DNA of 64,000 nt from Forficula auricularia (lineage: Eukaryota > Arthropoda > Insecta > Dermaptera > Forficulidae), in NCBI GenBank assembly GCA_024734495.1, contig JALMQS010000102.1, positions 8,770,101-8,834,100 of the forward strand. The letters are read 5' to 3'. A program made the position numbers and the translations under genes. A model generated the notes under the pieces. It was not told the DNA's origin, did not search any database, and worked only from the letters and a program-made list of their open reading frames with translations. Of this stretch, positions 21,779 through 34,200 are shown piece by piece. Position 1 is the stretch's first letter. Each line of letters starts with the position of its first letter.

Positions 21779-22929
21779 GTCGTAAATAAACACTTATTTT
21801 GTTCCTCATCCTCTGAAAAACAAAAATTACATTATTGGGTATCTAGCATCAGAATTTCCAGATGGAAAGTAGAATAGTAGAATATATAGTAGAAATTGAA
21901 ATTTTATATTGAAAGCTATCAACTGTACAGCTGTTGTAGTTAATAAGTTGAAACATCTTTGTGTCAAATTTCATCTTTCTAGGTCAACTGATGGGTGACA
22001 AAAAAATTGTCAAATCACCAAAATTTTCTTATAGCTTAAAAGTTTCCTTTTTGCTGCAAATTATAGCTTTAAGACTGCATTTGAACACACCGAAATGTTT
22101 TAACATCTACTATTTTAAGCACGAAATCCAGTTGGTGTATTTATTAATTTTTTTTTTTAAGAATAAGCGTATATTTTCATATCTTATGATTATATTAATA
22201 TGAATGCTTTGTGTTTTGAGGTGACCAATGCGCTCCAAGCAAATTTCTTAGATGCTTTCGCAGACCTTGTGTCTAAGCGAACCAACTTGGACTTATTTGC
22301 CTATTTCATGACTACAAATTCCATTTTTAGGCAAATAATAGGAAAATTAGTTATATTGTTATGACTTATTTCATCATTACCCTCTGAAAATTCAAAACTT
22401 AAGTTTTAAAATATTTTGGAGATAGATGTCCTAGAAAATTGCAAATTTTGGCACTCACTCATTATTCAAAGACTTATTACTAAAATCTACAGGGTTTTTC
22501 CAATAAACGAAGAAACTTGAAATAAGGCACAGGTCTTATAGGTGACAAAAAAAATCTGAAAGTGCCGATTTCCCCCTTCGTTTGAAAATCTGGGGTCCCA
22601 AAATACCATTGTTTTCTTTATTTTCTTGACTTTTCATCGACGCTAATTAACAATTTAATATTTTCTTAATTTAGAGAAAGCACTATATATAATAAAGTTG
22701 TAAGGGTGTATGTCTGTAAGAAAAGATAACTTTAAAGTTTAAACATAAACATTTTAATTAGATAAATAAATATTTTTTAATTGTTAAAAAAAACTATTAA
22801 TTCTAACACATTTTATAATCATTAATAAGTTAGATGATAGAAAAACTTAAAATAAAATAATAAATTATTTATATTCAGATTTCGAAAATTTGATGTTGAT
22901 ATATAAAAGTTATTTGAATAAATATATAA

Positions 22930-24506
22930 CTATTCATCTTCTTTATTTTTCAAAATCAATTCTTCATTTTCTAGATGACATACTAATTCATTAAGTTGTT
23001 CAAAAGATCTAGACATACTCTGCATAATTGAATTATATTGATGAATAAGTTGAATCGTCTCATCACTAACTTTTTCCACTTCATCTTGATTTTGTAATGA
23101 AATGATAATCAATTCTTTAAGCTTTGAAGAAAGATTTGGAATTTCTTGTAAATTGTTACTATTCAATACCGGTGTTAGATCATGAATTTTTTGAAGAGAT
23201 CCAGCATATTCTTGTAATTCTGACTCTGTTGAAAGTATGACTGCAAGTTTAGCATTTAAATTGCTTGAATCAATTAATTCAAAAGTTGGATCAAGATATT
23301 TTTCTAATTCATCCAATCTTTTCATAATAGCATTCACTTTGTCGCGACCTAGAATAAGAGTAAACGTTAAAAAAAATTTTAATAAATATAAATCACATTT
23401 CGTAAAAGTTTTTACCCACCTACAGCTGCATTTTCAAGAAAACCTAATCTTATATTATTAAATGCTAATAAATTGATCTACTAGTATTTCTACCAGATAA
23501 TGGCCAGAACTTTTACTAAGTCCCCATTTTTTAATAAATGTTATTTTAACTCTTCCCCCACTGTACCGCACTCCCCCCACCCACTACACCGCTCGACCTC
23601 GCCCTACCCCGGATCCCCCCCCCCCCACTGCACCCACCTCCTGTACCTGTTTTGATACAACCACATGATTCATTTTTATTCATCCAATTGTTAATAAATA
23701 AAACCTATCAAAATGTGTTATTTTTCAGAAAATTGAGACCTGGTTATGCAAAATATATTTTTAAATAAATTCTTGATTATTTTTTATTCTATTAAATAAA
23801 TAAGGTTCTTTATAAAAACAATTATAAAACGTTTATTAATAATTCTAACGTTTAAGGTAGAACAAAATATGTTAAAAACCACAATCACAATATTTCTTCA
23901 AGGTCTTTGAGAACAATGAATTAACCCAACCCATTGTCTGCCTGGATACAAAAGAAAAGAGAAACCTTTTTTTTAAAAGCCCAAGATTGCCATTTTTCTA
24001 CCTGAGAATAATTAATTTGATTACGAAAAAACCCATCAAAAACAATTTTGTTGAAGATGAGACGGTGACAGATCGAATTGTCAACCCGAAAACCCCGGTA
24101 GAGCCGTTTTCAAAATAGAACTAAGATACAAACAAATATACAAACAATTAAACAATTTTTGCTCGTTTAATAAGAGTAGATATATAGATAGATAGATAGA
24201 TTAAAAAACAAGTAGTATAATGCGTTTTTTGTAATATATATGTAAATGTTTATTTGCATCATCTAGAGCCTAGACCACAACCTCATTGATTTCTCTTTTA
24301 TTTCACTTATATTTAATATAATAAAAAGTAAGCAGACAATTAGGCTCACCTGAAAGTGAAGCAAATATTAAACTATTGGTTTCCAATAAGGAATCTACAA
24401 TGTGATTCTGGTTGGAAGAATCAGCATCACTTGTAATCTTTTTTTCAAGTATATCTATTCTTTCTTGAAGTCTATCCGTGATTGATAAATCTTGAAACTT
24501 ATACAT
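22930..24506 (-). CDS. DCTN3: Dynactin subunit 3 (p24) homologue
   Basis: Two exons (24506-24350 and 23348-22930) join in phase 1 through a GTGAGC donor and a CTAG acceptor, giving 191 residues, close to the ~186 of vertebrate p24. The protein is almost wholly alpha-helical coiled coil. Conserved landmarks are DRLQERIDILEKKI near the N-terminus, KVNAIMKRLDELEKYLDPTF after the junction (residues ~56-75) and YNSIMQSMSRSFEQLNELVC near the C-terminus. In animals p24 is the shoulder subunit of dynactin, the cofactor of cytoplasmic dynein, and is needed for p150/dynamitin sidearm assembly. The start is the first ATG of the frame at 24506. The gene reads toward WRAP53 on the same strand, with a 2.4-kb spacer. 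Confidence 0.9.
23560..23650. repeat. C-rich low-complexity tract in DCTN3 intron
   Basis: Runs of C with CCCACC words resemble the complement of the G-rich Helitron-like tails at 24935-25406. No CTAG-ending hairpin is clear here. Confidence 0.45.
23690..24190 (+). repeat. Dispersed repeat, inverted copy at 31085-31330
   Basis: An AAATTGAGACCTGGTTATG-like start and an ATTTTTGCTCGTTTAAT end correspond inverted to ATTAAACGAGCAAAAATTAT at 31086 and AACCAGGTCTCAATTTGATA at 31224. The interior includes GAGACGGTGACAGATCG and short hints of decayed frames, but no protein is recognisable. The family is unknown and may belong with the Helitron-like repeats, because the 31085 copy follows a Helitron-like end. 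Confidence 0.6.
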
Positions 24507-24934
24507 AATGAATTATTTGATATAATGCAAATATTGAAAAGAGTTCTAAATGTCAAAATTAGACATCAAAGTCTGTCAAATCTTAAATGAGAGTCCAATG
24601 TCTCTATAATCGAATGAAGATGGCAGACTTGTGCTTGAAAGTTCCCGGAATTTTTAAAAATATTTTATTAGTATTAAAGTGTTTGAGAATTTCTAAATCA
24701 AGAGAAATAAGTGATTAATAACTTTTATTAAATTAAACTAGTTGTAACAAAATCTGATACAGGGGTGTCCAACTATTTGGCTTACACGGGCCACATTTGA
24801 TGCAAAAAATTGTCCCGGGATAAAATATACTAATTCTACCGATTTTGTTGATCAAAAAATATGTATATTCTTGCCCTTGAAGCAAACTAAACCAAATTTT
24901 GTATACATAATATGTGGGCCTCTAGAGAGCTAGA

Positions 24935-25132
24935 AATGCAAAAACTAACCACCCAAAATGGGGGGGCGGGGGTTGAGCACGGGTGCATGGGTCGGGGGTA
25001 GGGGTACTGGGTGGGTTTCGGGGAGTGTGGTGGGTGGGAGTGGAGTGTGAGGGTGGGGTTCGTGGGTTGGGGGTCCAGGGGGCGTGCCTCCTGGCTAGCA
25101 AGAGGGCCGCCTAAGGCGGGTCTTGCAGCTAG
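24935..25132 (+). mobile_element. Helitron-like 3' part with G-rich tail
   Basis: After ATGCAAAAACTAACCACCCA comes a long G-rich strand, then AGGGCCGCCTAAGGCGGG. The GCCGCC/GGCGG hairpin sits a few bases before the terminal CTAG, which is followed by T. A short GC hairpin just before CTAG with T following is the typical Helitron 3' terminus. A second copy ends at 25406, a minus-strand one at 56787, and a relative of the beginning lies at 40630. The 5' end was not identified. Confidence 0.65.
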
Positions 25133-25189
25133 TCCATTAATAATAATTGAACCCAATGAGAAATAACAGATAAAATATTTCTAATTAAG

Positions 25190-25245
25190 ATTGATGAATG
25201 TCAAACCTTCGAAACTATAGTCTCAAACAAATAAATTATATATCC
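25190..25245 (+). repeat. Decayed GAAACTATAGTC motif between two Helitron-like copies
   Basis: TTGATGAATGTCAAACCTTC, followed by GAAACTATAGTCTC, is a degraded form of the hammerhead-like core seen at 14920-15243. The CTGATGA is mutated and stem II no longer pairs well. Confidence 0.55.
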
Positions 25246-25254
25246 TATAGAGAA

Positions 25255-25406
25255 AAAAAATTGGGGTGGGGGCGGTGGTTGGGCACGGGTGCATGGTGAG
25301 GGGGGTGGGGTTCGGGGTGGTGGTGGGGGGAGTGGTGTATGAGGGTGGGGTTCGCGGGTGCCCCCTGGCTAGCAAGAGGGCCGCCGAAGGCGGGCTTCGC
25401 AGCTAG
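25255..25406 (+). mobile_element. Second Helitron-like G-rich 3' end
   Basis: GGGGTGGGGGCGGTGGTTGG starts a G-rich stretch that ends GCCGCCGAAGGCGGGCTTCG, followed by CAGCTAG, then T. It closely repeats the tail of 24935-25132 about 270 bases downstream in the same orientation. Confidence 0.65.
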
Positions 25407-25639
25407 TATTTTATAAAACAATCTTTAAACGTTTAATCAAACCCAAAATTTTCGGGAGAATTTCTCCCTTTCTCAATGGAAAATTTTCAACTAAGACTAG
25501 CTAATAAATATGTGTTTATTAATTGAAATTTTATTATTTCATCGGTCCATTTTATAATTATATATTTTTATTTTTCAATCAAATATAAAAAAAAATAATC
25601 ATGAAAAATATTACAGTCATGCAAAAAATGTATTTATAA

Positions 25640-25985
25640 TCAGGAAACGTTTTCAGATAAAAAGCTAAAATTTGGTGCATTGCAATGCAAAATACATTTT
25701 CAGCTCATTGACTAAAACCTTTCAAGATTGATATTTTGTAGGTTCATAAAACGTTTTCAGGTACAAAGCTAAAATTTGGTGCATTGTAAGATATTTGCGT
25801 CCCAATTTTCAGCTCATTAACTAAAACCTTTCAAGATTGGCATTTTGTACTTTCATAAAACGTTTTCAGGTACAAAGCTAAAATTTGGTGCATTGTAAGA
25901 TAATTGCGTCCCAATTTTCAGTTCATTAACTAAAACCTTTCAAGATTGGCATTTTGTAGACTCAGAAAACGTTTTCAGGAAAAAG
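25640..25985. repeat. Tandem repeat, ~109-bp unit, three copies
   Basis: ACGTTTTCAG recurs at 25647, 25751, 25860 and 25969, so spacings are 104, 109 and 109. Each unit contains AAAGCTAAAATTTGGTGCAT, then TTTTCAGCTCATTAACTAAA and CCTTTCAAGATTGG. The first unit is the most diverged. It is non-coding and followed by a poly-A run at about 26081-26106. Confidence 0.88.
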
Positions 25986-26323
25986 CAAATGAAAATAATA
26001 TGTATCTTATAAATCGATATTTATTTTTTACATAATTTATATTTTTTCATCAGAGAAAATAAATAATTCTAAATATAGGCACAAAAAAAAAAAAAAAAAA
26101 AAAAAATCAGTCGAATAGAGAACTCCTCCTTTTTTGAAGTCGGTTAAAAAGGTATAAAATAATTATTATCTTATTTAGTTACAACTAAGCGACGAAATAT
26201 TAACATGAAATTACTTTTTGTAGTCGGTGCCAAACAAACTATACCTATAAGCGAGCGTACCCGCCAAACGTGTACTAAGTAAGATCCGTCGAGTGCGTTT
26301 CATAAAATGTACTGTATGTACAT

Positions 26324-26672
26324 TCGTCTAAATTTTCTTATTACCTTCGTTATCATTGAAGGCCATCAGAATACAATTTTCAAAAAATATTTGGCACATT
26401 CACCAAAAACACAATTTTTCTTTTAACGAGTTTTATCCCTACATACAGAAATCTCAACTTCGAAGCTGAGAGAAAAAAAATATTCTATTCTTGTTTAAAA
26501 AACAGGGTTGCCTTATTCTATATATATATATGTGATTTCTGTTTTGTATTAATGAAATTGTTAATATAAAAAGAAAAATTGTGTTTTTTGTGAATGTGCC
26601 AAATATTTTTTGAAAATTGTATTCTAATGGCCTTCAATGGTAACGAACGTAATAAGAAAATTTAGACGAATG
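26324..26672. repeat. Inverted repeat with ~105-bp arms
   Basis: TTCGTCTAAATTTTCTTATT at 26324 is inverted as AATAAGAAAATTTAGACGAA ending about 26671. Inner parts such as CAAAAAATATTTGGCACATT also pair. The ~140-base loop contains AT-rich DNA. The right arm runs directly into the hammerhead-like motif at 26690. Confidence 0.85.
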
Positions 26673-26689
26673 TGTGACATGACTATTTG

Positions 26690-26735
26690 AAGCCCTGAAG
26701 AAGTCGGCAAAGTCGACGAAACGTTGGTGGATAAA
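26690..26735 (+). ncRNA. Hammerhead-ribozyme-like motif
   Basis: CTGAAGA (26695-26701) is followed by an extra A, stem II GTCG/CGAC with loop GCAAAGT, GAAA (26718-26721), stem III AC/GU and U as the cleavage position. Stem I pairs GCC upstream with GGT downstream and is weaker than at 21725. It sits beside the inverted repeat 26324-26672. Function is inferred from layout only. Confidence 0.5.
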
Positions 26736-26979
26736 TAAAAAAGTCACACATAAAAAACTTGTCCTTATTTTCCCAATATAAACTTTCAAATTATTTAATA
26801 TGTTATTCATCATGTAATTATATGGAACTTTAATTATTTTAATTACTTTAATGCGATTTAAAATATATTTTAAAATACCCGATAAAAAACAATTTGTCAA
26901 ATATGACCACGAGCCGCAACTAAGTCCATCGAGGGTCACATGCGGGCCGCGGTTTGGGCAGGCCTGTTCTAATACAAAA

Positions 26980-27560
26980 ATGTTCAAAATTGTCTTACTT
27001 TATTTTTAACATTATCGAGTATACAATCCTAAGACTGGTTTGATACAACCACCAACCACCCTCCATTAATCAACTCTATCCTATGCTCCAACTCTTTTAC
27101 TTCTCTAAAAGTCTCACATCTCATATTTTTCGTTATATGGGAACAATATTCAAATCTAGGTCTTCTTTTCTTTTCCATTTCTCTTTTGAAAATATCCCTT
27201 AGCAATCCTCCGTGTCTCAAGGTGTGCCCTATCTTCTTCAGATTCTTTCCCAGTGTTCTTTTTTCTCTAATTTTTCAAGAACCTCCTCGTTTGTCATTCT
27301 ATCCGCTCATTTAACCCTTAACATTCTTCTGTAGTACATAGAACATTTCAAGGCCCAGAGTCTATTCCAATCTGCCTCTCCAATATTCACATCGATGCTA
27401 TTACATATACTTACATGTCTTCAGCAACACCTTTCTATTACTAAAATTATTAAGAGGGAGCATAATAGTTCTTGTTTTAATTAAATCCCAACTTTGCTTG
27501 AGCAATTGTGGTTTTTGGTTCTTGCTTCTTACGTCCCATGTGATTTTACTTTCCAGATAG
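26980..27560 (-). mobile_element. LINE 3' fragment, same family as 57640-60935
   Basis: The plus strand begins near CGAGTATACAATCCTAAGAC, the inverse of the LINE end CTGTATACTC. On the minus strand MRHGGLLRDIFKREMEKKRR matches the LINE C-terminal word HGGLLRDILEGEVGKKRG, followed by ETFREVKELEHRIE. The fragment continues with frameshifts to about 27560 and is 5'-truncated. It is older than the copies at 53178 and 57640. Confidence 0.8.
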
Positions 27561-28217
27561 GGAATTTTTCCCTGAATCAATGGCTATTTTAGGTTTTAAG
27601 TCAATTCCTACATCTCTTCAGCAATGTGGTTACCATTGACGATCAGGGTTTCGAAAAAGCAATGCAGAATGTTTATTTTTTTCACTATTAGACATGAAAT
27701 GGCCATTTAAGATTTTAAATTGATTTTTCTATGTCTTCAGTAATTTAAAAAAATAAATAAATAAAAAATAAAAAACTCGATAAAATCTAGTTGTAGGCCA
27801 GATTTTTTTTTTACTGAACGAAGGGGATGTCGGTGAAGTGGGTGTTACTATAAGGGTATTAGTTTGCCTCTATAAAAAGACTAGCAATTTGTTGTTTATA
27901 GCTGAAATGATTTTGTTTTGGATACTTAGATATTTGTAGCATATCCTGTTCGTTCTGTTGACAATCCTAAAAGCTTTTATAATTTTATATTTGATTAGAT
28001 TATAAGAAGATATTAAAAACAAGACTTAAGAAAAATGAAATATTTTGTACAAATTTTAGAAAAATTATTTTAATTGAAAAATTATCCATACAATACAAGG
28101 TATTTTTTCAGATAAAAAAAAATGAAAAAGATTTTATCTAATCTATTGATAAGAAAAATCATTTAGACTCGGATTGTGATGGAGTTTATAATGTACTGTA
28201 ATTAATATATATCAATT
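27561..28217. other. Upstream region of the clarin-like gene
   Basis: The first part (27590-27740) is a decayed opposite-strand copy of the ATCGACTTAAAATC repeat. The remainder is AT-rich. The promoter of the clarin-like gene should be here, but no motif can be singled out. Confidence 0.45.
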
Positions 28218-31200
28218 ATGGCTATTTCTCAAAGGAGATATATTTATTTGACATTTATTCTTTCTTGTGCATCGTTTGGACTTATTATAACTTCATTTGC
28301 TAGTCAATATTGGCTTAATGCTACTTTGAGAGGAAAAACCGATACTACCTCTGGGATTGAATTAAATTATGGACTTTTTAGTGGAATGATGACGAGAAGT
28401 TTATTATCAGGTTCTGCCTCAACCTATGAACTATATAGTAAGTAATAAACCTTCGTTTATTAAAAATAAAAATGATTTTTTTTTATCAATTATTCTAAAA
28501 TTACACATTTAGTATATTCCTATTATTTTTTTATCAATCCATATCTTAATAACTAGTAGTAGATATTGTGAATTTAGACAATCCCTCTTGCATGATACAA
28601 TGAAAAGAGTATGAGCAACATTCAATGCTGACTGTAGTCGTAAAATTTTCGGAAGGTGCATAAGTACCTATATATTAAAATAATAAAATAAATGTTTTAG
28701 TGAGCTATTTTTTAACAAATTATCATCAAAAGCAAATTGAAACAATTTAAAATTTTTATGTGAATATTCAAAAAGTTAATGTCTCAAAATTTTTAACTAG
28801 CACAGGGTATACGCTATTTGCTCAGTTCATACCGCCGATTACCCTCCACTACACCCTTGGCAATATTACTAAATAATGTTTCGATTGGCGTTAAAACATC
28901 TAGTAACATCTGCCTCAGAGCATTGTGTAAAGTTAAATTGTAAGAATTATGAATGAATAAATAAATAAATAAATACAAGCAATTGCACAAATGTGAGTAA
29001 GATTTGGACTACCTAGGGATTGACGTCCTATTGGCTTCTATTTTAGCTGTATAAGACCCAGGGTGTTTACTGGCAGGATTACAAATCCAATATGTAGTCT
29101 TGGACATACCAAGCTGCCTTGAATTTACGTTCTTTTAAGACACTGTCGCATGTATTTTAGTGATGTTATGAATGTCATATTTTCGACACGCTGGTTGGTG
29201 GAGCGCTGAGATACTTGCGAGCAAGATCTGACAATTTGTCGTATTTCAATTTAGTTTTCCACCAGTTGATAGAGTTTTCATATATGGAGGTTCGTTTTTC
29301 CTTGAGATATGCCTTCAATTGAGCTTTAATTTCACCTTCCTGTGTGTCCCTATTATCCTCAGATTCTAAATCGGAGCCTTCGTCTTCGCTTGAGGAGTCC
29401 AGGATTCCTGCTAGATTGCTTATGAGACTTTTAGCAGAACAATCAGCACTTGTTGAAGGCTCATTACAGTTACACGCATTCGCAAAACATTCACATCGTT
29501 TTGATGCGAATGCGAATGCAAACATTCGTAACATCTCTAGTGTATTTGACCGATTTAGCTAGCCAAAAGTCAATTTTCTCAAATTACTCTTAGATAAAAA
29601 ATGAAAGTATTCCTTCAAATCTAAAGGGACAGAAAACAATAACGTTACTTCTCCTCGACCTCTCCGCTCAACGAAAAAACTACGAGTCGTCAAATCCTTC
29701 AATTAGTTAGTTGTTTACTTTGCTGAAAGTAACTCGCCGAATGCAACGATACATTCATTCTTGAGTCTGGAGTGAATATTTTTTTTTTCAGAATAAGAAG
29801 AGAATAGTAACGGATTCTGATCAAGCAGGTCATTAGCTATATATTTTCATTAAGATGGGAACATCTTTGACAAAGTTATATAATTTTGAATGGTTTCGTT
29901 TTTTCCCCTATTTTCGGAAGTCGATTTTAAGAAACCCAAGGAAATTTGTAGCGCTTCTTCAAATTTTTCAATCTCTATTTTAATACTAGAAAGCTGAAAG
30001 TATCTACATCTTTTCCAATTTTATTTCAGAAAATATCAAGCCCGCTGTTGAGATTTCGAGATGCCTCTTTGAATTTGTTCAAAATAAACGTTACTACTCA
30101 CTAGCAACCGCTGAATAAAACTCTTTCAAATAGACCAAGGAACCATGTCCTTGTTGTTGGAAGGACATGACTTGGAAAGAAAACACAGATTCTTGGGGCA
30201 GGGGAAACGCAAAGACTAATTACTAATTATTTTCTTTTCTTTGTTTTGAGACGCATCCCTATTGTTTTATTATGCTTTGGTGGTCGAGTTCTTTAGCAAA
30301 AGTCTTCGTTTCAAAAGAAAACACCTGGATTGCATATTTTTAATTTGATAAACTTTATTAGTGTACAGTCCAGGTGGTTTCAGCCTAACATTCTCTACAT
30401 TATTATTATATTGTAAATCTCGGTTATCCTATGGAACAACGTAAAGTGCCATAGATTAGGATCTACTGTACTATAGTCCCGAGTTTACAAGACGTTCAGA
30501 TCCAGGTAGCCAAGATTTTAGGGAATATTTCGAGGGTTCTTCCAACAAAAAGCTGGTTGGGAAGGACTACTGTAAGTACTATTAGTAGCGATCCAGTCCT
30601 AGTCATTACATATTTTTTTTAAATATATCCGATCGGATATATATCCCAAATCAATCTACATTTATTTTATTGATTAAAAAACTACGAAATACACACTTAA
30701 GTGATAACGATTTCTTTAGATTATGACTAATAACTATTTTCATTAATTAATTGGAAACGTGATACACTCTCAAATACCTTTTTGATAACAACTTATAAAA
30801 TTATAAGAAAAAAAGTAAAATGTACAAATAAAATTGTGTCTATATTTGTTAACTGGGTCTTCAGAAATAATTCATTTTCAAGAAAATTCAATCGTTATTC
30901 AAATTTTTTAAAAATTAATAAAATTTAAAATAATTTAAATAGATAAATTATTGATATAGATATCCAAGCTTTTAGGTTTATTGGGCCACATTTGAAGAAA
31001 AAAAAATTGTCTCAGGCTGCAGATTTTAATTATAGTGATGGCTAGAAAGATGCCCGCCAAAGGCAGGCGTCGCTGCTAGTATTAATTAAACGAGCAAAAA
31101 TTATTATGTATAGCTTATTTGTATGTTCCAGTCCGACTAACTAGAAATCGGTTTTGATCCATTTTACTGAAACAAACTTTATTAACCAGTTAAGAACAAA

Positions 31201-34200
31201 GAAACCATCTAACCAGGTCTCAATTTGATAGTTTTTTCTTTATTAATTAAGCTAATTATTAACAGATGGCTTAAAATAAACATAACATGATGGTGATCAT
31301 AATAAAACAGGTTTCTGTTAATCAAAATACAAAGCATTTGCTTTTGAATCCTAAAAGGATATGATTTCTTTTTGCATCCAGGTTGAAGTAAATTGAAATA
31401 AATATTAAAAGTAGTATATTAAAGCTATTTTAAATTTAATTTAGGTAAAAAGGTCGATTATTATTTGGAGCTAGGATTAAATAAAAGTGAAAAAAGTTAG
31501 TTTATTTTTTAATTTTATTTAATCATAGCTGCAAATAAAAATCGACATTTTTACCAGGATTTAAAATTAAAAATAATATCTAATTTCTTCGCTTACCATA
31601 ACACAGGTCGTAGAAAGCTTGTTTTAGCGTCAAATTGTTTGTATTTCCAAAAGGTGGAACTGATTAGATTTTGGGCTTTTTAGATTCAGAGTTTCCATTT
31701 AACAAATGCAGAAAATCAGAAGAAAAATCAACTTATGTGTGCAGTGTGCACCACACGACTTTCATTTACAACCTCTTCTTCTTTGAAATTATCATTTCAA
31801 TTTTCCCCTTTGAAACTAATCTCTTCACAGTAATAAAAAATAGAACTTGTGGTACTTGCCAGGCACAACCATTTTTTTAAACAAATCATAAGATTCGTTT
31901 TGAATAAAAACTTTCAAGTAAAGAAATACAAGGATTTTCACCAAAAGCTTATCATTTACCATTATTGGATGATTCCTAGTTTAAGTTTAAATTCCGTTGA
32001 TCTTTGACTTACTGATGTTGAGGAATAGCAGTACACACTAGGGTGGTCCTTATTTTGGGTATTTTCGAATTTTTACGCTGACAGAGGCTCATATGGTTCG
32101 AAATGAGTAAAAAAAATATCCCCCCAGTTCCAAGTCTCTATCTAAATTTTAACTTGTGCAGCACAGCGATGCAAGTTGGGAAACATCTAAATAACATGGG
32201 GTTTTTGGCATTGTACGATCAATTTTTTGTTTCGTCCAAAGTAATGGTTCAAAAAATTTGAAACTCTGTAGACTTTATTCTTATAATAATAGTAGCTATC
32301 ATTCAAAATTTTTACAGCATTTTAGCAATTTTAATTTTGGAGTTAGAGCTAGATAAAGCTATTTCTTAGTGTTAGTATGTTATAGACTCCAAAATTATAA
32401 TAGCTAAAAATCTGTAAAAATTTTGAGGGATAGCACCTTTTATAAGAATAAAGTCTACAGAGTTTCAAATTTTTAAACTATTACTTTGGCCTGAATAAAA
32501 AATGATCGTTCAATGCCAAAAACCCCATCTTATTTTAGATTGGATCGCTGTGTGACACAGGTTAATATTTAGACTTGAAAATACCCAAAATAAGGACCAG
32601 TCTAGTGCACACACACCGACACGCACCATTGCATTATCTGGTGAGTTTTGACTCTAACGCCCACAAATCCCGTTTTATTTTTATAAACTCAGTTTCTATA
32701 TCTTAAGAGCATTGAATGGAGTTGTCCGAGTAAAATTAAAATTATAGTTTTGAAAATAGAAGACATCGAAAATTGGTCCTCTCGAAAGTGAATGCATTTA
32801 CTTATATGCTTCACTATTTATAAGTGAAAGTAAAAATCGAATTGTCATATGGGGAGCTAATTACAGGTGGTAACTAATGAGCTGAAATTTGTTACTCATT
32901 TATATTTTAATAAATTGTACCTCAGTGTGGAGTTCCAATTCAAACAGTGAGTTTCCAAAATATTGCCAAAGGCCCATGGCCATAGCCAGTGCGGGGGGGG
33001 GGGGGGGGGGGGTCCCCCCCCCCCCCCCCCGTTAATCCCCCTTCCCACGAAATGTACATCATTTTACAAGATATTGATAAAATGTTGAATAAAATTTTAA
33101 TAAACTCTGAGAAAAAAAAGCAATCTGGACATCAGGGAGGTCATGTCTCCTACTCCTAGGAGTATATTCATATTCCCTTAACCCTCGGTGGGTACCCCGT
33201 GAATTTTTTTTCTGGATGCGGCCTTGCACTATACCAAGACTCTCTTTAAATGAATCTAATTTAATTGATTTATCTGTTTTCTTTGTTTAGTTCAGTGTTT
33301 GATGGACCTAAATATATGCGCGTGGAGTTGCATTCCAGATTCTCAACTTCGAGAAGATGAAATAAGAACATTTTATGATAATAATCAGTATACATTTTCT
33401 TGTCCTACATCTTTAAGTAAATCGTTAAATTTAATGGAAACTTTTGATGGTAAATAATCTCAATTCTAGTAATAAATAGAACCTTAATTAACATTTTTTT
33501 TTTTTTTTTTTTTAGATGAAATAAATGGCAAAGACTATAATAGATATTTGAATGCTGGAATATGGGTCACAACCATATTTTTTATTTGTGTAGGTCTCCT
33601 AATGTCATTTTTATCAGCTATCATGAGCCTAATTAATACTGTAACATCACCAATTGTACCAATTTTCAATATTCTTGGAGTATTTATTTGGAATTCTATA
33701 GCAGGTAAAGCTTCAAATAAACAATATGGGGCTGCATGACCTTGAAATAAGTTACGCTAAGGCATTTTTGACCCGCAAAGTTTATTCAGATTTTCGTAAT
33801 CCCTTCCATAGCCCTTCTTAAAACGAAAAATGAATAACAGTTTAAATATGACACGTATATTCATAGAAATTATATTTATTTAAAAGAAAATAAGTTTTGG
33901 AACTGAAAAATTATAATTATTGAAAACTAATAAATCAAAATTTAAAAGCATTGGAGTTTATTTAGCTTAATTAATTAAGTTATTTCATACAGTAAAAGCG
34001 AATCAACTGGTGTGGACACCACATGACTTTCACATTAGTTTCTCCCTTATTTAAAATCATCATACTAAATTTTTTTAATTCAAATTACTTCAATTCGGGT
34101 TTCCCGCAAGCCGTTTTGAGAAAACCGGAAAAAGATGAAATTGAAAAATAACAAAAATCTTCAAGTAAACATGTACTTTTTTCGATTTCAGCCAAAATCT

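Larger units (their letters stand above)
20568..22929. other. Spacer between DCTN3 and WRAP53
   Basis: Promoter and 5' UTR of WRAP53 must lie in the first part of this interval, but no motif stands out. The rest holds an inverted repeat (20849-21380), a hAT-like end, a TA microsatellite and a hammerhead-like motif, each listed separately. The part from 21960 to 22929 is AT-rich with nothing recognisable. Confidence 0.6.

Noticed and set aside
23420..23461. An extra small DCTN3 exon with a GTGGGT donor
   Set aside because: Exon 1 joins exon 2 in frame at a position matching the family without it, and including it would add residues at a conserved junction.
25250..25260. An intact hammerhead-like core between the two Helitron-like tails
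   Set aside because: GAAACTATAGTC is present at about 25210 but CTGATGA is mutated and stem II is not formed. It is recorded only as a decayed repeat.
32987..33035. A real biological G/C homopolymer hairpin
   Set aside because: Such long pure runs next to each other are often assembly or sequencing artefacts, so I list it as a repeat without functional claim.
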